From: Porticoccus sp038143955
Lineage (GTDB): Bacteria > Pseudomonadota > Gammaproteobacteria > Pseudomonadales > Porticoccaceae
NCBI GenBank assembly: GCA_038143955.1
Contig: JAYQMT010000005.1
Span: 62,001-126,000 of the forward strand
Direction of reading: 5' to 3'
DNA length: 64,000 nucleotides
In this document: positions 1 to 9,142 of the stretch, in pieces
Layout of the letters: each line of letters starts with the position of its first letter
Position numbering within the stretch: position 1 is the first letter of the stretch
Notes under the pieces: model-generated
Database searches by the model: none
Seen by the model: only the letters and a program-made list of their open reading frames with translations
What the model was told of the DNA's origin: nothing
Made by a program: the position numbers and the translations under genes

Positions 1-60
1 TCCAAGTAAAAAATTATCGGCTCAAGGACTAATCAACTAGCGAATATCCCAGGGAGCAAT
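1..60 (-). ncRNA. ssrS: 6S RNA, 5' part (cut by window start)
   Basis: Read on the minus strand, this stretch carries the conserved 6S core TTGAGCCGATA preceded by a segment that lines up base for base with the 5' arm of E. coli 6S RNA (ATTGCTCCCTGGGATATTCG here). It lies directly downstream of zapA, the usual place of ssrS in gammaproteobacteria. 6S RNA mimics an open promoter and sequesters sigma-70 RNA polymerase in stationary phase. The 3' two thirds lie outside the window, so the closing stem cannot be checked. The 5' end near 60 is an estimate. Confidence 0.85.
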
Positions 61-80
61 TTTATTATAACCCTAATAGG

Positions 81-389
81 CTAAAATGTAGACGAATCAT
101 CTAAATTTTCTAATGCAGTAGTGATTTTTCTATCGATATTCTGGATAATTTTGTTTGTATTATCTTCTGAGGATAGTTTTTTTTCTACTTTTGAGATTTC
201 ATAGGTAAGGTTCAAAGCAGCCATAACAGCTATTCTTTCAACACCGATAACGTTTCCAGTATTGCGTATATTTTGCATTTGTGAATTCAGTTTTTTAGCA
301 GAACATAAAAGTGCCTCACTCTCTTCAGTAGGACAACTGACTTGATAGTCTTTATCTAAAATATGAATATCAACTGTTTTGTCACTCAT
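81..389 (-). CDS. zapA: Cell division protein ZapA
   Basis: 102 aa, the usual ZapA length. The N-terminal beta-strand domain (TVDIHILDKDYQVSCP) is followed by the helical segment containing ERIAVMAALNLTYEI and a C-terminal coiled coil. ZapA is a cytoplasmic FtsZ-binding protein that bundles protofilaments and stabilises the Z ring. It sits between a small coiled-coil gene upstream (5-nt gap) and 6S RNA downstream, the standard gammaproteobacterial arrangement. The ATG has only a weak upstream GAG as ribosome binding site, as expected for a gene translated from a joint message with the upstream frame. Confidence 0.93.
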   Translation of the reverse strand: MSDKTVDIHILDKDYQVSCPTEESEALLCSAKKLNSQMQNIRNTGNVIGVERIAVMAALNLTYEISKVEKKLSSEDNTNKIIQNIDRKITTALENLDDSSTF

Positions 390-394
390 AATGA

Positions 395-601
395 TTAAGT
401 CTCATCACTGAGGCTTTTAAGCCTCTTCATCAAATTTTCTAAACGAGCACAGGTTAGTTCCTGTTTTTCCAAGAGAGTGCTGCGTTGAACCAGTAATTCT
501 GATTCCCTTTTTTTTAAGGATAGGTTTTCTTTCTGAAGTTTAGCGCACTGTGCAATAATGCTATCTACGTTAAGTTCAAATTTCTTGAGGTTAACTGACA
601 T
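395..601 (-). CDS. Small coiled-coil protein, TIGR02449 (ZapB-like) family
   Basis: 68 aa starting at the ATG for MSVNLKKFELNVDSIIAQ. An ATG 60 nt upstream is in frame but would add a non-homologous leader. The protein is almost entirely heptad-like (CAKLQKENLSLKKRESELL), predicting a single long coiled coil. The small protein encoded just upstream of zapA in Pseudomonas-type genomes is of this family and is thought to act in division like ZapB. That function is inference from position and fold. The gene reads into zapA after a 5-nt gap. Confidence 0.75.
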   Translation of the reverse strand: MSVNLKKFELNVDSIIAQCAKLQKENLSLKKRESELLVQRSTLLEKQELTCARLENLMKRLKSLSDET

Positions 602-799
602 CTTAATGCCTATAAATGAATAATACCCTTTACTATAATTGTGTAGACATGGATTGGTCAACCAACTTAAAGCTTATTCGCCAGATACCAGGTAACCAGA
701 TGTTCCAAGATGGATTTTTTTTCTTTATTAACATAGGTGATTGCTACCTCTAAGAGTGATACGATAAAACATTAGCCTATAGTGTGAGTATATACAACA

Positions 800-1360
800 A
801 TGGATTACGATGAAATTTCTGATGCCTTTAATAGGGCTAATTTAGCCGGTAGTCCAGCTGAACTACATGGTTTTTTATCCGGTTCAATATCTGGAGCAAA
901 TTTTTATTCTACAGAATCCCTGATATCAACTGTTGCAAAATTTTTAGAAGTCGAAACCGAAAGAGTAGAAGATTTGGGTGACATGTTGGCGAATCTCTAT
1001 CATTTTTCTATCCACCAGATGAATGGTAACGACTTTGAATTCACACCAATTCTCCCTAGTGATGATGTTATATTAAGTGAACGATTGGCTTCAGTGGGAG
1101 ATTGGTGTCAAGGATTTTTATATGGTTTGGGGAATTCCAAATACCTTTCAAATTTTGAAACACCGGAAAATATAGAGGAAGCTTTAGGTGACCTTGCATC
1201 TATTTCAAATATACAAATTTTGAGTGATCAAGAGGAAGTCAATGAAAGTGATAGTGAATCCAATTATATTGAAGTGACGGAGTACATCAAAGTTGCAGTA
1301 TTGACTATTTCTAGTGAATTAAATTGTATCGACGATCCTGATTTAGGGCTGACCCATTAG
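800..1360 (+). CDS. ygfB: UPF0149 family protein YgfB
   Basis: 186 aa, the family's normal length. Recognisable features are the N-terminal motif SPAELHGFLSG and the later GDWCQGFLYGLG, both typical of UPF0149/YgfB, and an acidic C-terminus. YgfB is a cytoplasmic protein. In Pseudomonas aeruginosa it influences AmpDh3 expression and beta-lactam tolerance, but elsewhere its molecular role is unclear. It is transcribed divergently from zapA and heads the ygfB-pepP-ubiH-ubiI run, the same order as in E. coli and Pseudomonas. No strong Shine-Dalgarno precedes the ATG. Confidence 0.9.
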   Translation: MDYDEISDAFNRANLAGSPAELHGFLSGSISGANFYSTESLISTVAKFLEVETERVEDLGDMLANLYHFSIHQMNGNDFEFTPILPSDDVILSERLASVGDWCQGFLYGLGNSKYLSNFETPENIEEALGDLASISNIQILSDQEEVNESDSESNYIEVTEYIKVAVLTISSELNCIDDPDLGLTH

Positions 1361-1414
1361 TGGCTCTTGGCTTTAGAGCTACCTTAATTGCATAATACTT
1401 TTGAGATTTTAGAA

Positions 1415-2728
1415 ATGATTGCCAGTAAAGAATTTAAAAATCGAAGAAACCGATTAATGTCAAAGATGCCCTATAATAGTATTGCTATTCTTACGGCTGC
1501 TCCAGAGAAATCACGCAATAAAGATGTTCTTTATCCATATCGACAAGATAGCGATTTTTTTTACTTAACAGGATTTCAGGAGCCAGATGCAATGGTAATC
1601 TTGATTCCTGGAAAAAATCATCATCAGTATCTTATGTTTTGTAGAGACAGAAATATAAAGAAAGAAATATGGGATGGTCGTCGAGTTGGGCCAGATGGCG
1701 CTGAGAGAAAATATGGAGCTAGCGAAGCGTTCTCTATCGAGTCCATTCAAGAGATTTTACCTAAAATATTGGATGACCGCGGAAAGATTTATTATTCGAT
1801 GGGAAAAAACCCTTTTTTTGATGAGATCCTAGTGCGTCACGTAAAAGCTAAAAGAGGTAATGCAGGTTCTACAAGTATTCCTTCAGACTTATTTTCTAAT
1901 TTAGACAACTTGCTGCATGAAATGCGTCTTTTTAAGAGCTCAGCTGAGCAAAAAATAATGAAAAAAGCGGCCACTATTTCTGCTCTTGCCCATCGAAGGG
2001 CTATGAAAAGTTGCATGCCGGGAATGTACGAATACCAGCTGCAAGCTGAGATTGAATACGAGTTTACTATGGCAGGAGCCTCATTTCCTGCTTATGGATC
2101 CATAGTTGGAGGCGGCGATAACGGATGTATTCTTCATTATGTAGAAAACAGTTCAAAGCTCAAGGACGGTGATTTAGTTTTGATAGATGCAGGCTGTGAG
2201 TTACAAAATTATGCTGCAGATATTACAAGAACTTTTCCTATTAATGGGAAGTTCACGCCAGAGCAAAAGATGATTTATGATATAGTTTTAGAAGCGCAAA
2301 TTGCAGGAATTAACTCTTGCTTGGCAGGAAATCAGTGGAACGAGCCACATAATGCAACCGTCAATATTATCACGCAAGGCCTTTTAGATCTGGGTATTAT
2401 GAAGGGTAGCTTTAATGAAATGGTAGAAAAAAAAACCTATACTGATTTTTATATGCATCGAGCTGGTCATTGGCTCGGCATGGACGTTCATGATGTCGGA
2501 GATTATAAACTCAACGAGCAATGGCGAACATTTCAACCCGGTATGGTCACGACTATTGAACCTGGAATTTATATTGCCCCAGATAATAAAAATGTAGACG
2601 AGTGTTGGCGGGGCATCGGGATCAGGATTGAAGATGATATCTTAGTTACTGAGGATGTACCAAACATTTTATCGAGCGATGCACCAAAAACAATTTCAGA
2701 AATTGAAGCAATAATGGCCTCTAGTTAG
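1415..2728 (+). CDS. pepP: Xaa-Pro aminopeptidase PepP
   Basis: 437 aa from the ATG of MIASKEFKNRRNRLM, which lines up with E. coli PepP. An in-frame TTG 27 nt upstream (1388) is possible but unnecessary. It is a cytoplasmic dinuclear-manganese M24 peptidase that removes an N-terminal residue preceding proline. The pita-bread metal ligands are all present: Asp258 and Asp269 (LIDAGCE, AADITRTF), His352 (GHWLGMDVHDVG), Glu382 (TIEPGIY) and Glu406 (GIRIEDD). The N-terminal AMP_N domain covers about residues 1-140. The gene is intact and followed after 13 nt by ubiH. Confidence 0.95.
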   Translation: MIASKEFKNRRNRLMSKMPYNSIAILTAAPEKSRNKDVLYPYRQDSDFFYLTGFQEPDAMVILIPGKNHHQYLMFCRDRNIKKEIWDGRRVGPDGAERKYGASEAFSIESIQEILPKILDDRGKIYYSMGKNPFFDEILVRHVKAKRGNAGSTSIPSDLFSNLDNLLHEMRLFKSSAEQKIMKKAATISALAHRRAMKSCMPGMYEYQLQAEIEYEFTMAGASFPAYGSIVGGGDNGCILHYVENSSKLKDGDLVLIDAGCELQNYAADITRTFPINGKFTPEQKMIYDIVLEAQIAGINSCLAGNQWNEPHNATVNIITQGLLDLGIMKGSFNEMVEKKTYTDFYMHRAGHWLGMDVHDVGDYKLNEQWRTFQPGMVTTIEPGIYIAPDNKNVDECWRGIGIRIEDDILVTEDVPNILSSDAPKTISEIEAIMASS

Positions 2729-2741
2729 ATCCGGAAAATAT

Positions 2742-4043
2742 ATGCCTGATAAGTTAAAAATTCCACAAAATTCTGATATCTCTATAATTGGAGGGGGCAT
2801 GGTTGGGGTCAGTTTGGCCGTGCTTTTGTCCTCCTATAAGCTTAACTGGAAAATTCAAATTATTGATTCATGTTCTCTTCTAGCTAAATCAAATACCACT
2901 CTCGATAATCGTTTTGACAGAAGAACTACTGCTCTTTCTCAAAGTAGTTATGAAATCTACACAGCACTAGGTTTGTGGGAAAGATTAAATGTTAACGCAG
3001 CCCCGATAAATGAAGTTCATATTTCTGATAAAGGTTTTTTTGGAAACACTAAATTAACAGCAAAAGATCAAAATTTACCAGCTTTAGGTTACATCCTAGA
3101 AAATCAGATAATGAGTGATACACTTTTTGATGAAGCGAACAAAATTGATGATATTGAGATTATTGAAACAGCTAAAATAAATAAGATAAAACCAGTGAAT
3201 GGAGCTGTCGAGCTTTGTTATTCAAAAATATCAGAACCAGATGAAATCAGAAATATAAATACAAAGCTATTAATAGTTGCCGATGGGGATAAATCAGACA
3301 CAAGAAATTTACTAGGTATTGAATCTACAACAAAAGATTATGGACAAGTTGCAATTGTTTCAAATATCACGTTATCTCAAAACCATAATAATATTGCTTA
3401 TGAGCGCTTCACTGATTCTGGTCCTTTCGCTATGCTGCCACTTAGAAAAATAGAGGGCCATAATCGTTCTGCATTAGTTTGGACAGTTTTCCCTGCACAA
3501 GCACAAAAGTTACTAGCTTTAACAGAAGCAGATTTTCTCAATGAGCTGCAATTAGCTTTCGGCTTCAGATTGGGTAAATTTACAGGTGCAAGCCGACGCC
3601 ATAGCTACCCTGTTCGATTAACAACCAGTAAAGAACAAGTTCGGAGTAACATAGTTGTTGTTGGAAATGCCGCTCATGCCTTGCACCCAGTAGCAGGTCA
3701 AGGGTTTAATCTGGCGTTAAGAGATATAGCTGCATTAACTGATATTTTAGCAAAATCAGTAACTGAAGGAAAAATTTTAGGTGAATATAGAGTCCTAGAA
3801 AATTATATTAAACATCAAAAGATAGATCAAAATAGGACAATATTTCTAAGTGATTTCTTGCCAACCGTCTTCGGAAGTACTTCTCTTTTAGTGAGGTTAG
3901 CGAGAAATATTGGGCTTGTGGCGTTAGATTCTATTCCATTGCTAAGAAGAAATTTCGCAAAAATGGGTATGGGTCTGCACACTAAAGCTCCCAAGATAAA
4001 TATTGCTAGAACTACTGATTCAACTCTTTCTGACTCGGAATAA
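2742..4043 (+). CDS. ubiH: 2-octaprenyl-6-methoxyphenol hydroxylase UbiH
   Basis: 433 aa flavoprotein monooxygenase of the UbiH/UbiF/COQ6 family. The N-terminal Rossmann dinucleotide motif is SIIGGGMVGVSLAVLL. The second FAD motif GNAAHALHPVAGQGFNLALRD lies near residue 310. It hydroxylates C1 of the ubiquinone precursor ring in the Ubi metabolon. A GGAAAA ribosome binding site precedes the ATG. It lies between pepP and ubiI with 4 nt to the next start, the standard operon. Assignment as UbiH rather than UbiI rests mainly on being the first of the pair. Confidence 0.9.
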   Translation: MPDKLKIPQNSDISIIGGGMVGVSLAVLLSSYKLNWKIQIIDSCSLLAKSNTTLDNRFDRRTTALSQSSYEIYTALGLWERLNVNAAPINEVHISDKGFFGNTKLTAKDQNLPALGYILENQIMSDTLFDEANKIDDIEIIETAKINKIKPVNGAVELCYSKISEPDEIRNINTKLLIVADGDKSDTRNLLGIESTTKDYGQVAIVSNITLSQNHNNIAYERFTDSGPFAMLPLRKIEGHNRSALVWTVFPAQAQKLLALTEADFLNELQLAFGFRLGKFTGASRRHSYPVRLTTSKEQVRSNIVVVGNAAHALHPVAGQGFNLALRDIAALTDILAKSVTEGKILGEYRVLENYIKHQKIDQNRTIFLSDFLPTVFGSTSLLVRLARNIGLVALDSIPLLRRNFAKMGMGLHTKAPKINIARTTDSTLSDSE

Positions 4044-4047
4044 TATA

Positions 4048-5280
4048 ATGAAAAAAAAAGAATATGATGTTGTTGTTGTTGGAGCTGGTCTTGTGGGTCT
4101 ATCCTTCGTAAATATGTTGGTGACTCATTTAAATATAAATTCAAATCATGATGAAAACTTTAAAATAGCTATCCTTGAAAAACAACCATTAAAAAAGCAT
4201 GATTCCTCCAATAAATTTGACTCAAGGGTGGTTGCATTAACAGAGTCCTCTCGTATGCTTCTAGAAAATTTTGGCGTTTGGGATAATATTTCCAATGAGA
4301 GAGTTTGCCCCTTTGAGCGAATGGAGATATGGGAATCAGACGGGACAGGACATATCGAATTTGATTGTAATGATATTCGCCAAAATAGCCTAGGATACAT
4401 CGTAGAAAATTCCTTAGTTATAAAGTGTAACCTTGACAAGATCAAAGAATTTAAGAATGTTGAGTTGATTTACCCTGCAACAGTCACTGATCTAACTAGA
4501 GAAAGCCAATCTAACACTAGCACTATTACTTTAGGCGATGGAACCACTATTGTTGCCAAATTATTAGTTGCTGCAGATGGAGGTGATTCCAAAGTATGAG
4601 ATTTATGTGGATTTAAATTGCAAGAATGGAATTATGGTCATCATGCAATTGTTGCTAGTGTTAATACTGAGAAGTCTCATAATTTTACAGCTAGACAAAG
4701 ATTTTTACCAGATGGCCCCTTAGCCCTGCTACCTATTCAATTCAAAGAAGGGGACTCAAAACAATGTTCAATCGTTTGGTCTCAAAAGGATAAAACTGCC
4801 GAAGAACTAATGCAGCTTGATGATATTAATTTTTGTAAGGCGCTTGAAAATGCAAGTGGACGTTGTTTAGGGAAAATTATTTCAGTTGAACAACGGACAA
4901 AATTTATGCTCAAGCAACGTCATGCTCAAGACTATATAATGCAAGGAGTAGCACTAATAGGAGATTCTGCACATACTATGCACCCATTAGCTGGCCAAGG
5001 AATTAATTTAGGCCTGCAAGATTCATTAGCTTTAGTTCAAGAAATAGAATATTCATTATCCCGTGGATTATCGCCTGGAAACGAATTCGGGCTTCGTCGT
5101 TATCAAAGAAAAAGAAAGCCGCATAATTTAGCTATGATTTCTATTATTAATGGATTAAAAATGTTATTCGAAGATAAACATCTTCCTATACGCCTAGCAC
5201 GTAACGACGGAATGAACGTTCTTAATAAAATCAGTTTCATTAAAAATAAGATCATGCGAAAAGCCATGGGGATTTTATAG
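4048..5280 (+). CDS. ubiI: Ubiquinone C5-hydroxylase UbiI/VisC family, interrupted by in-frame TGA
   Basis: 410 codons from the ATG of MKKKEYDVVVVGAG. The FAD-binding motifs are VVVVGAGLVGLSF at the N-terminus and GDSAHTMHPLAGQGINLGLQD around residue 310. The frame is open throughout except for TGA at 4597-4599. Both sides of this stop are in the same frame and match the family, so a single substitution of an expected Arg codon (CGA to TGA) explains the break. Role: FAD-dependent hydroxylation in ubiquinone synthesis. UbiI, UbiF and VisC paralogues are hard to separate, so the symbol is by position after ubiH. As read, the gene would give only a 183-residue fragment. Sequence error is the simplest explanation, recent inactivation the alternative. 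Confidence 0.8.
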
Positions 5281-5418
5281 GAGACAGTTTAGTCAAAAAA
5301 ACAATTCTTAGATATTGAGCTTGTGCTTCAGTTTGAATTAAATCAAGGTTAAAATATTTTATGTTGAATTATATTAAGTGTAGAAATGTAAAATAAAAAA
5401 TGAAATAAGGAAACTTTC

Positions 5419-5807
5419 ATGAATATAGATCCCTCTAATTTGAAGTATGCTACTAGCCACGAGTGGGCTCGAGATAAGGAGATGGCACTGTAATTGTTGG
5501 CATCAGTGATCATGCACAAGAAAGTCTTGGTGATGTGGTGTACGTGGAGCTACCACAACTAGGAACATTAATTTCTGCAGGAGACGAGGCTGGTGTCGTA
5601 GAGTCAGTTAAAGCTGCATCTGACATTTATACGCCAGTGTCTGGAGAAATAGTAGGAATTAATGAGCAGCTTGAAGAAGAACCTGAGGTTATTAATGGAT
5701 CGCCATATGAGGATGGCTGGCTATTTATAGTGAAGATGTCTGATCCACAAGAGTTAGATAATCTAATGAGTGCTGATGAGTATACAAACTTATCAGAAGT
5801 AAACTAA
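5419..5807 (+). CDS. gcvH: Glycine cleavage system H protein, 1-nt deletion near the N-terminus
   Basis: Corrected length is 129 aa, identical to E. coli GcvH. The ATG follows AAGGAAACTTTC. The frame breaks at 5478-5479, where GATAAGGAGATGG should be GATAAGGGAGATGG. Restoring one G joins ATSHEWARDKGDGTVIVGI to the rest. The lipoyl-lysine site is intact in ESVKAASDIY. H protein carries the aminomethyl group on its lipoyl arm between the P, T and L proteins. Unlike the usual gcvTHP cluster, no gcvT or gcvP is adjacent, although ubiI is the usual neighbour in Pseudomonas. The rest of the system must be encoded elsewhere. Confidence 0.9.
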
Positions 5808-5812
5808 TTTAG

Positions 5813-6070
5813 AGTATTTACGAGCTTTCTAATAAGATAAGTTTCAATAAAATAATAGAAAAAATAAAACTAATAAATCAGTTTAATTTAAACTCAAAAT
5901 TATATGATATAAACATTCACCAAAGTGATGCTTCACCAGAAACAGTGAGTGCAGCAACTTGGTTATTTGAAAAAATCCTTATCGAGCATATCGATGGAGG
6001 CTATCTAATAGACTTAGGGGTCGAAACTGCAGAACACGCACAAATCCTTCTTCAAATTTTGAAGGATTAG
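5813..6070 (+). other. Unrecognised 85-codon open frame without a start codon
   Basis: Immediately after gcvH, one frame is open from a TAG at 5810 to the TAG at 6068-6070. It translates to a plausible soluble protein segment with alternating charged and hydrophobic residues (for example VSAATWLFEKILIEH and ETAEHAQILLQILKD). There is no ATG. The only conventional start is GTG at 5945, which would give 41 residues. I do not recognise a family. It could be the end of a gene whose start is lost by an indel or by real truncation, or a chance frame. It fills most of the 314-bp gap between gcvH and hemB. Confidence 0.3.
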
Positions 6071-6121
6071 CATAAAAAATTACTTTTTTCGTTCAAAATC
6101 TGGTTGAAAAATTCTCATAAA

Positions 6122-7135
6122 TCATCGGTTGAGTATTTCGGCAGCCTCTTTGGCAAAGTAAGAAAAAATACCATCAGCTCCAGCTCTTTTGAAGCATGAG
6201 AGAGATTCAATAATAACTTTTTCTCGCTCAAGCCATCCATTTTCAAATGCAGCAACATGCATTGCATACTCACCGCTAACTTGGTAAACAAATGTTGGCA
6301 CTTGAAGTTCTTCTTTAACTCTCCTTAATACATCTAGATAAGGCATACCTGGCTTAACCATAATCATATCAGCGCCTTCATGTAGATCGAGGACACACTC
6401 ATGAAGTGCTTCATTTGTATTCGATGGATCTATTTGATAGGTAGTTTTTTCTTTATTTTGAATATTTTTTGCTGAACCCACTGCATCTCTAAAAGGCCCA
6501 TAATAACTAGAAGCATACTTAGCAGAATAAGCCATAATTCGTGTATCAATATAACCATTTTCTTCTAGATTATTTCTGATAAAACCAATTCTGCCATCCA
6601 TCATGTCGGATGGAGCTATAATATCAGCACCGGCCTTTGCATGAGATATTGATTGTTTTGCTAAGGTTTCAATGGTTACATCATTTAATATATTACCAGT
6701 TTCGTCATCAATAATTCCATCTTGACCATGACTAGTGTAGGGGTCCAGAGCAATATCCGAGATAACACCTAGTCCTGGAATCGCTGATTTAATTTTTTTT
6801 ATTGCTACTTGCATTAAGCCATCTGGATTAAATGCCTCCTCACCTGATAGCGTTCTGCATTCTTGATCAGGAACAGGAAAAAGTGCAATTGCTGGTATCC
6901 CAAGACTTACTAATTGCCTAGCTTCTTCTATAGCAAGATCTACAGAGAGTCTCTCAACTCCTGGCATAGATGCAATACTTTCGCGAGAATTTGTTCCTTC
7001 AATTAAAAATATAGGATGAATTAAATCACTTGGAGTAATTACAGACTCCTTTATTAATCGGCGAGAGAAATCGTCATTACGATTTCGGCGCATACGAGTA
7101 TTTGGAAAGACCCCACGGGATTTTATAAAACTCAT
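6122..7135 (-). CDS. hemB: Delta-aminolevulinic acid dehydratase (porphobilinogen synthase)
   Basis: 337 aa, full length, intact. It condenses two 5-aminolevulinate molecules to porphobilinogen. The two Schiff-base lysines lie in YSAKYASSYYGPFRDA and MVKPGMPYLD. The metal-site segment reads DIALDPYTSHGQDGIIDD, with aspartates where the E. coli zinc enzyme has cysteines. This is the magnesium-type enzyme known from Pseudomonas. AGGA precedes the ATG. It is followed upstream on the same strand by hemL, the enzyme making its substrate, with a 75-nt gap. Confidence 0.96.
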   Translation of the reverse strand: MSFIKSRGVFPNTRMRRNRNDDFSRRLIKESVITPSDLIHPIFLIEGTNSRESIASMPGVERLSVDLAIEEARQLVSLGIPAIALFPVPDQECRTLSGEEAFNPDGLMQVAIKKIKSAIPGLGVISDIALDPYTSHGQDGIIDDETGNILNDVTIETLAKQSISHAKAGADIIAPSDMMDGRIGFIRNNLEENGYIDTRIMAYSAKYASSYYGPFRDAVGSAKNIQNKEKTTYQIDPSNTNEALHECVLDLHEGADMIMVKPGMPYLDVLRRVKEELQVPTFVYQVSGEYAMHVAAFENGWLEREKVIIESLSCFKRAGADGIFSYFAKEAAEILNR

Positions 7136-7210
7136 AATATTCCTGACCTTAAGTTTATTTTATAAATTTTAAATCATTATTTTGATTCAAAGAAGTTAAA
7201 GATTATCTGG

Positions 7211-8489
7211 CTAAAGAGTTTTGAACACTTTTGATGCAGCTTCTAGAGTAAATTCTATATCTTCGTCTGTATGAGCCGCCGACATAAAGCAACCCTCATA
7301 TGCTGCAGGCGCAAAGTATATTCCAGCATCTAGCATACCACGAAAGAAGCGTCTAAAACGTTCACTATCACATGCCATAACTTGCTTAAAGTTAGTAACG
7401 GCAACCTCTTGAGTGAAAAAGAAACCAAACATACTTCCTATATGATTAGTTGTCATAGCAATATTAGCTTTATTAGCCTCATTTTGCAGACCTTTGATAA
7501 ATTTCTCAGTTTGTGCAAACAATTTATCGTGAAATCCAGGTGCAGTAATCAACTCTAGAGTTTGCAGTCCAGCTGTCATAGCTACCGGATTCCCAGAAAG
7601 AGTCCCAGCCTGATATACGGGACCGACAGGTGATATGTTGTTCATAATATGGCGTTTCCCTCCAAAAGCTCCAACTGGCATACCTCCACCAATAACCTTC
7701 CCAAGAGTGATTAGATCAGCATCAATATTAAAACGACCTACAGCACATCTAACATCAACTCTAAAACCAGTCATAACCTCATCAAAAATTAGAAGTGCAC
7801 CATGTCGAGTACAACATTCTCTAACAGTTTCAAAAAACCCTTCACTGGGGGATACAGCTCATATTTCCAGCTACTGGCTCTAAGATTACGCACGCTACTT
7901 CATTCCCAATCTCATCGAAGGTTTTTTTGACTTCTTCGATATTGTTATAAGTCAGAGTTGTAGTTAAATCTGCTAAAATTGAAGGAACACCAGGAGAGCT
8001 TGGGACACCCATAGTAAGTGCACCTGAACCAGCTTTAACTAAGAGAGAATCAGAGTGACCATGATAACAACCCTCAAACTTGATGATTTTATCACGGTCT
8101 GTATAGCCTCTAGCCAAACGAATAGCGCTCATAGTCGCCTCAGTTCCAGAGTTGACCATACGGACCATCTCCATTCCCGGGACTAAAGAGCAGATTTTAT
8201 CAGCTAACTTAGTTTCGAGTTCTGTTGGTGCTCCAAAAGAGAGCCCCCTATCGATCTGTCTTTTTATTGAAGTTATAACATCAGGATGACCATGACCTAA
8301 TATCATCGGACCCCAAGACTGAATATAGTCTATAAAGCGTTTACCATCTGCATCGAAAAGATAGGCACCTTGTGCTTTTTCAAAGAATACAGGAGATCCA
8401 CCGACAGCTTTGAATGCGCGTACAGGAGAATTCACGCCACCTGGAATGTGCACTTGCGCGGCTGTGAATAATTTTTGAGATTTTTCCAT
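7211..8489 (-). CDS. hemL: Glutamate-1-semialdehyde 2,1-aminomutase, frameshift in a C run
   Basis: The corrected gene encodes 426 aa, exactly the E. coli length. It isomerises glutamate-1-semialdehyde to 5-aminolevulinate with PLP, whose lysine is in LGKVIGGGMPVG. The frame breaks at the G5 run 7847-7851 (C5 in the coding sense). Two missing C residues restore the family motif NMSCIPPSEGFFETV. The N-terminal part up to EPVAGNM and the C-terminal part from FDEVMTGF are both well conserved. It forms a heme-precursor pair with downstream hemB. The weak ribosome binding region suggests low or coupled translation. Confidence 0.92.
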
Positions 8490-8604
8490 ATTAATTTGCT
8501 TTTTTAGGTTAAATATTAATTATCTTAAATTATAGCTCTTTTAGCCAATTCAAATTCTAAAAGATGTTGTAACTAATTTTTTCTATTTATGTAGCATTAA
8601 TTTT

Positions 8605-9057
8605 TCAATTGAAAGGCTTCACAGCAACTAAAATGACAGTTCCTATAAGCATAATTACTGGTATTTCATTGAACCACCTATAAAAAACATGACTATGAGT
8701 ATTTTTATTATTTTGAAATTGCCGCATTAAGTTCAGACATTTAAAGTGATATATGATTAATAATATAACTAGAAGCAATTTTATTTGAAACCAAGTGGCT
8801 GATATATAGTAATCTGGATTTGTATAGAAAAGAGCTACACCCATGAAAATAGTTACTATCATGGATGGATTTGCAATGCCTTTGTATAGTTTACGCTCCA
8901 TAATCTTGAATCGTTCTATACTTATTTGGTCACTTGACATAGAGTGATAAACAAATAATCTTGGCAAGTAAAATAGTGCAGCGAACCAGCAGACCATAGC
9001 AATAATGTGCATTGCTGTTATCCAATTGCGATTATCGATGAGCAATTCATTTATCAA
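8605..9057 (-). CDS. hemJ: Protoporphyrinogen IX oxidase HemJ
   Basis: 150 aa integral membrane protein with four predicted helices, of the HemJ/UPF0093 family. The diagnostic N-terminal segment AMHIIAMVCWFAALFYLPRL carries the conserved histidine, followed by VYH, and ERKLYKGIANPSM holds the conserved lysine region. HemJ oxidises protoporphyrinogen IX to protoporphyrin IX in bacteria lacking HemG/HemY. The start is probably TTG at 9057, since the next ATG (residue 16) would cut into the first helix. It is divergent from argC, exactly as in Pseudomonas. Confidence 0.9.
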   Translation of the reverse strand: MINELLIDNRNWITAMHIIAMVCWFAALFYLPRLFVYHSMSSDQISIERFKIMERKLYKGIANPSMIVTIFMGVALFYTNPDYYISATWFQIKLLLVILLIIYHFKCLNLMRQFQNNKNTHSHVFYRWFNEIPVIMLIGTVILVAVKPFN

Positions 9058-9142
9058 AATCTACTATTTGCCTGTATTCGATTAGACTGCGTTTAATCTT
9101 GGTTTGTTTAGGTTATTATAAACAGGTATGAAGGTGAATGAC

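Noticed and set aside
4597..4599. TGA in ubiI as a selenocysteine codon
   Set aside because: An arginine is expected at this position, no SECIS-like hairpin is evident after it, and other genes have TAA and TAG breaks.
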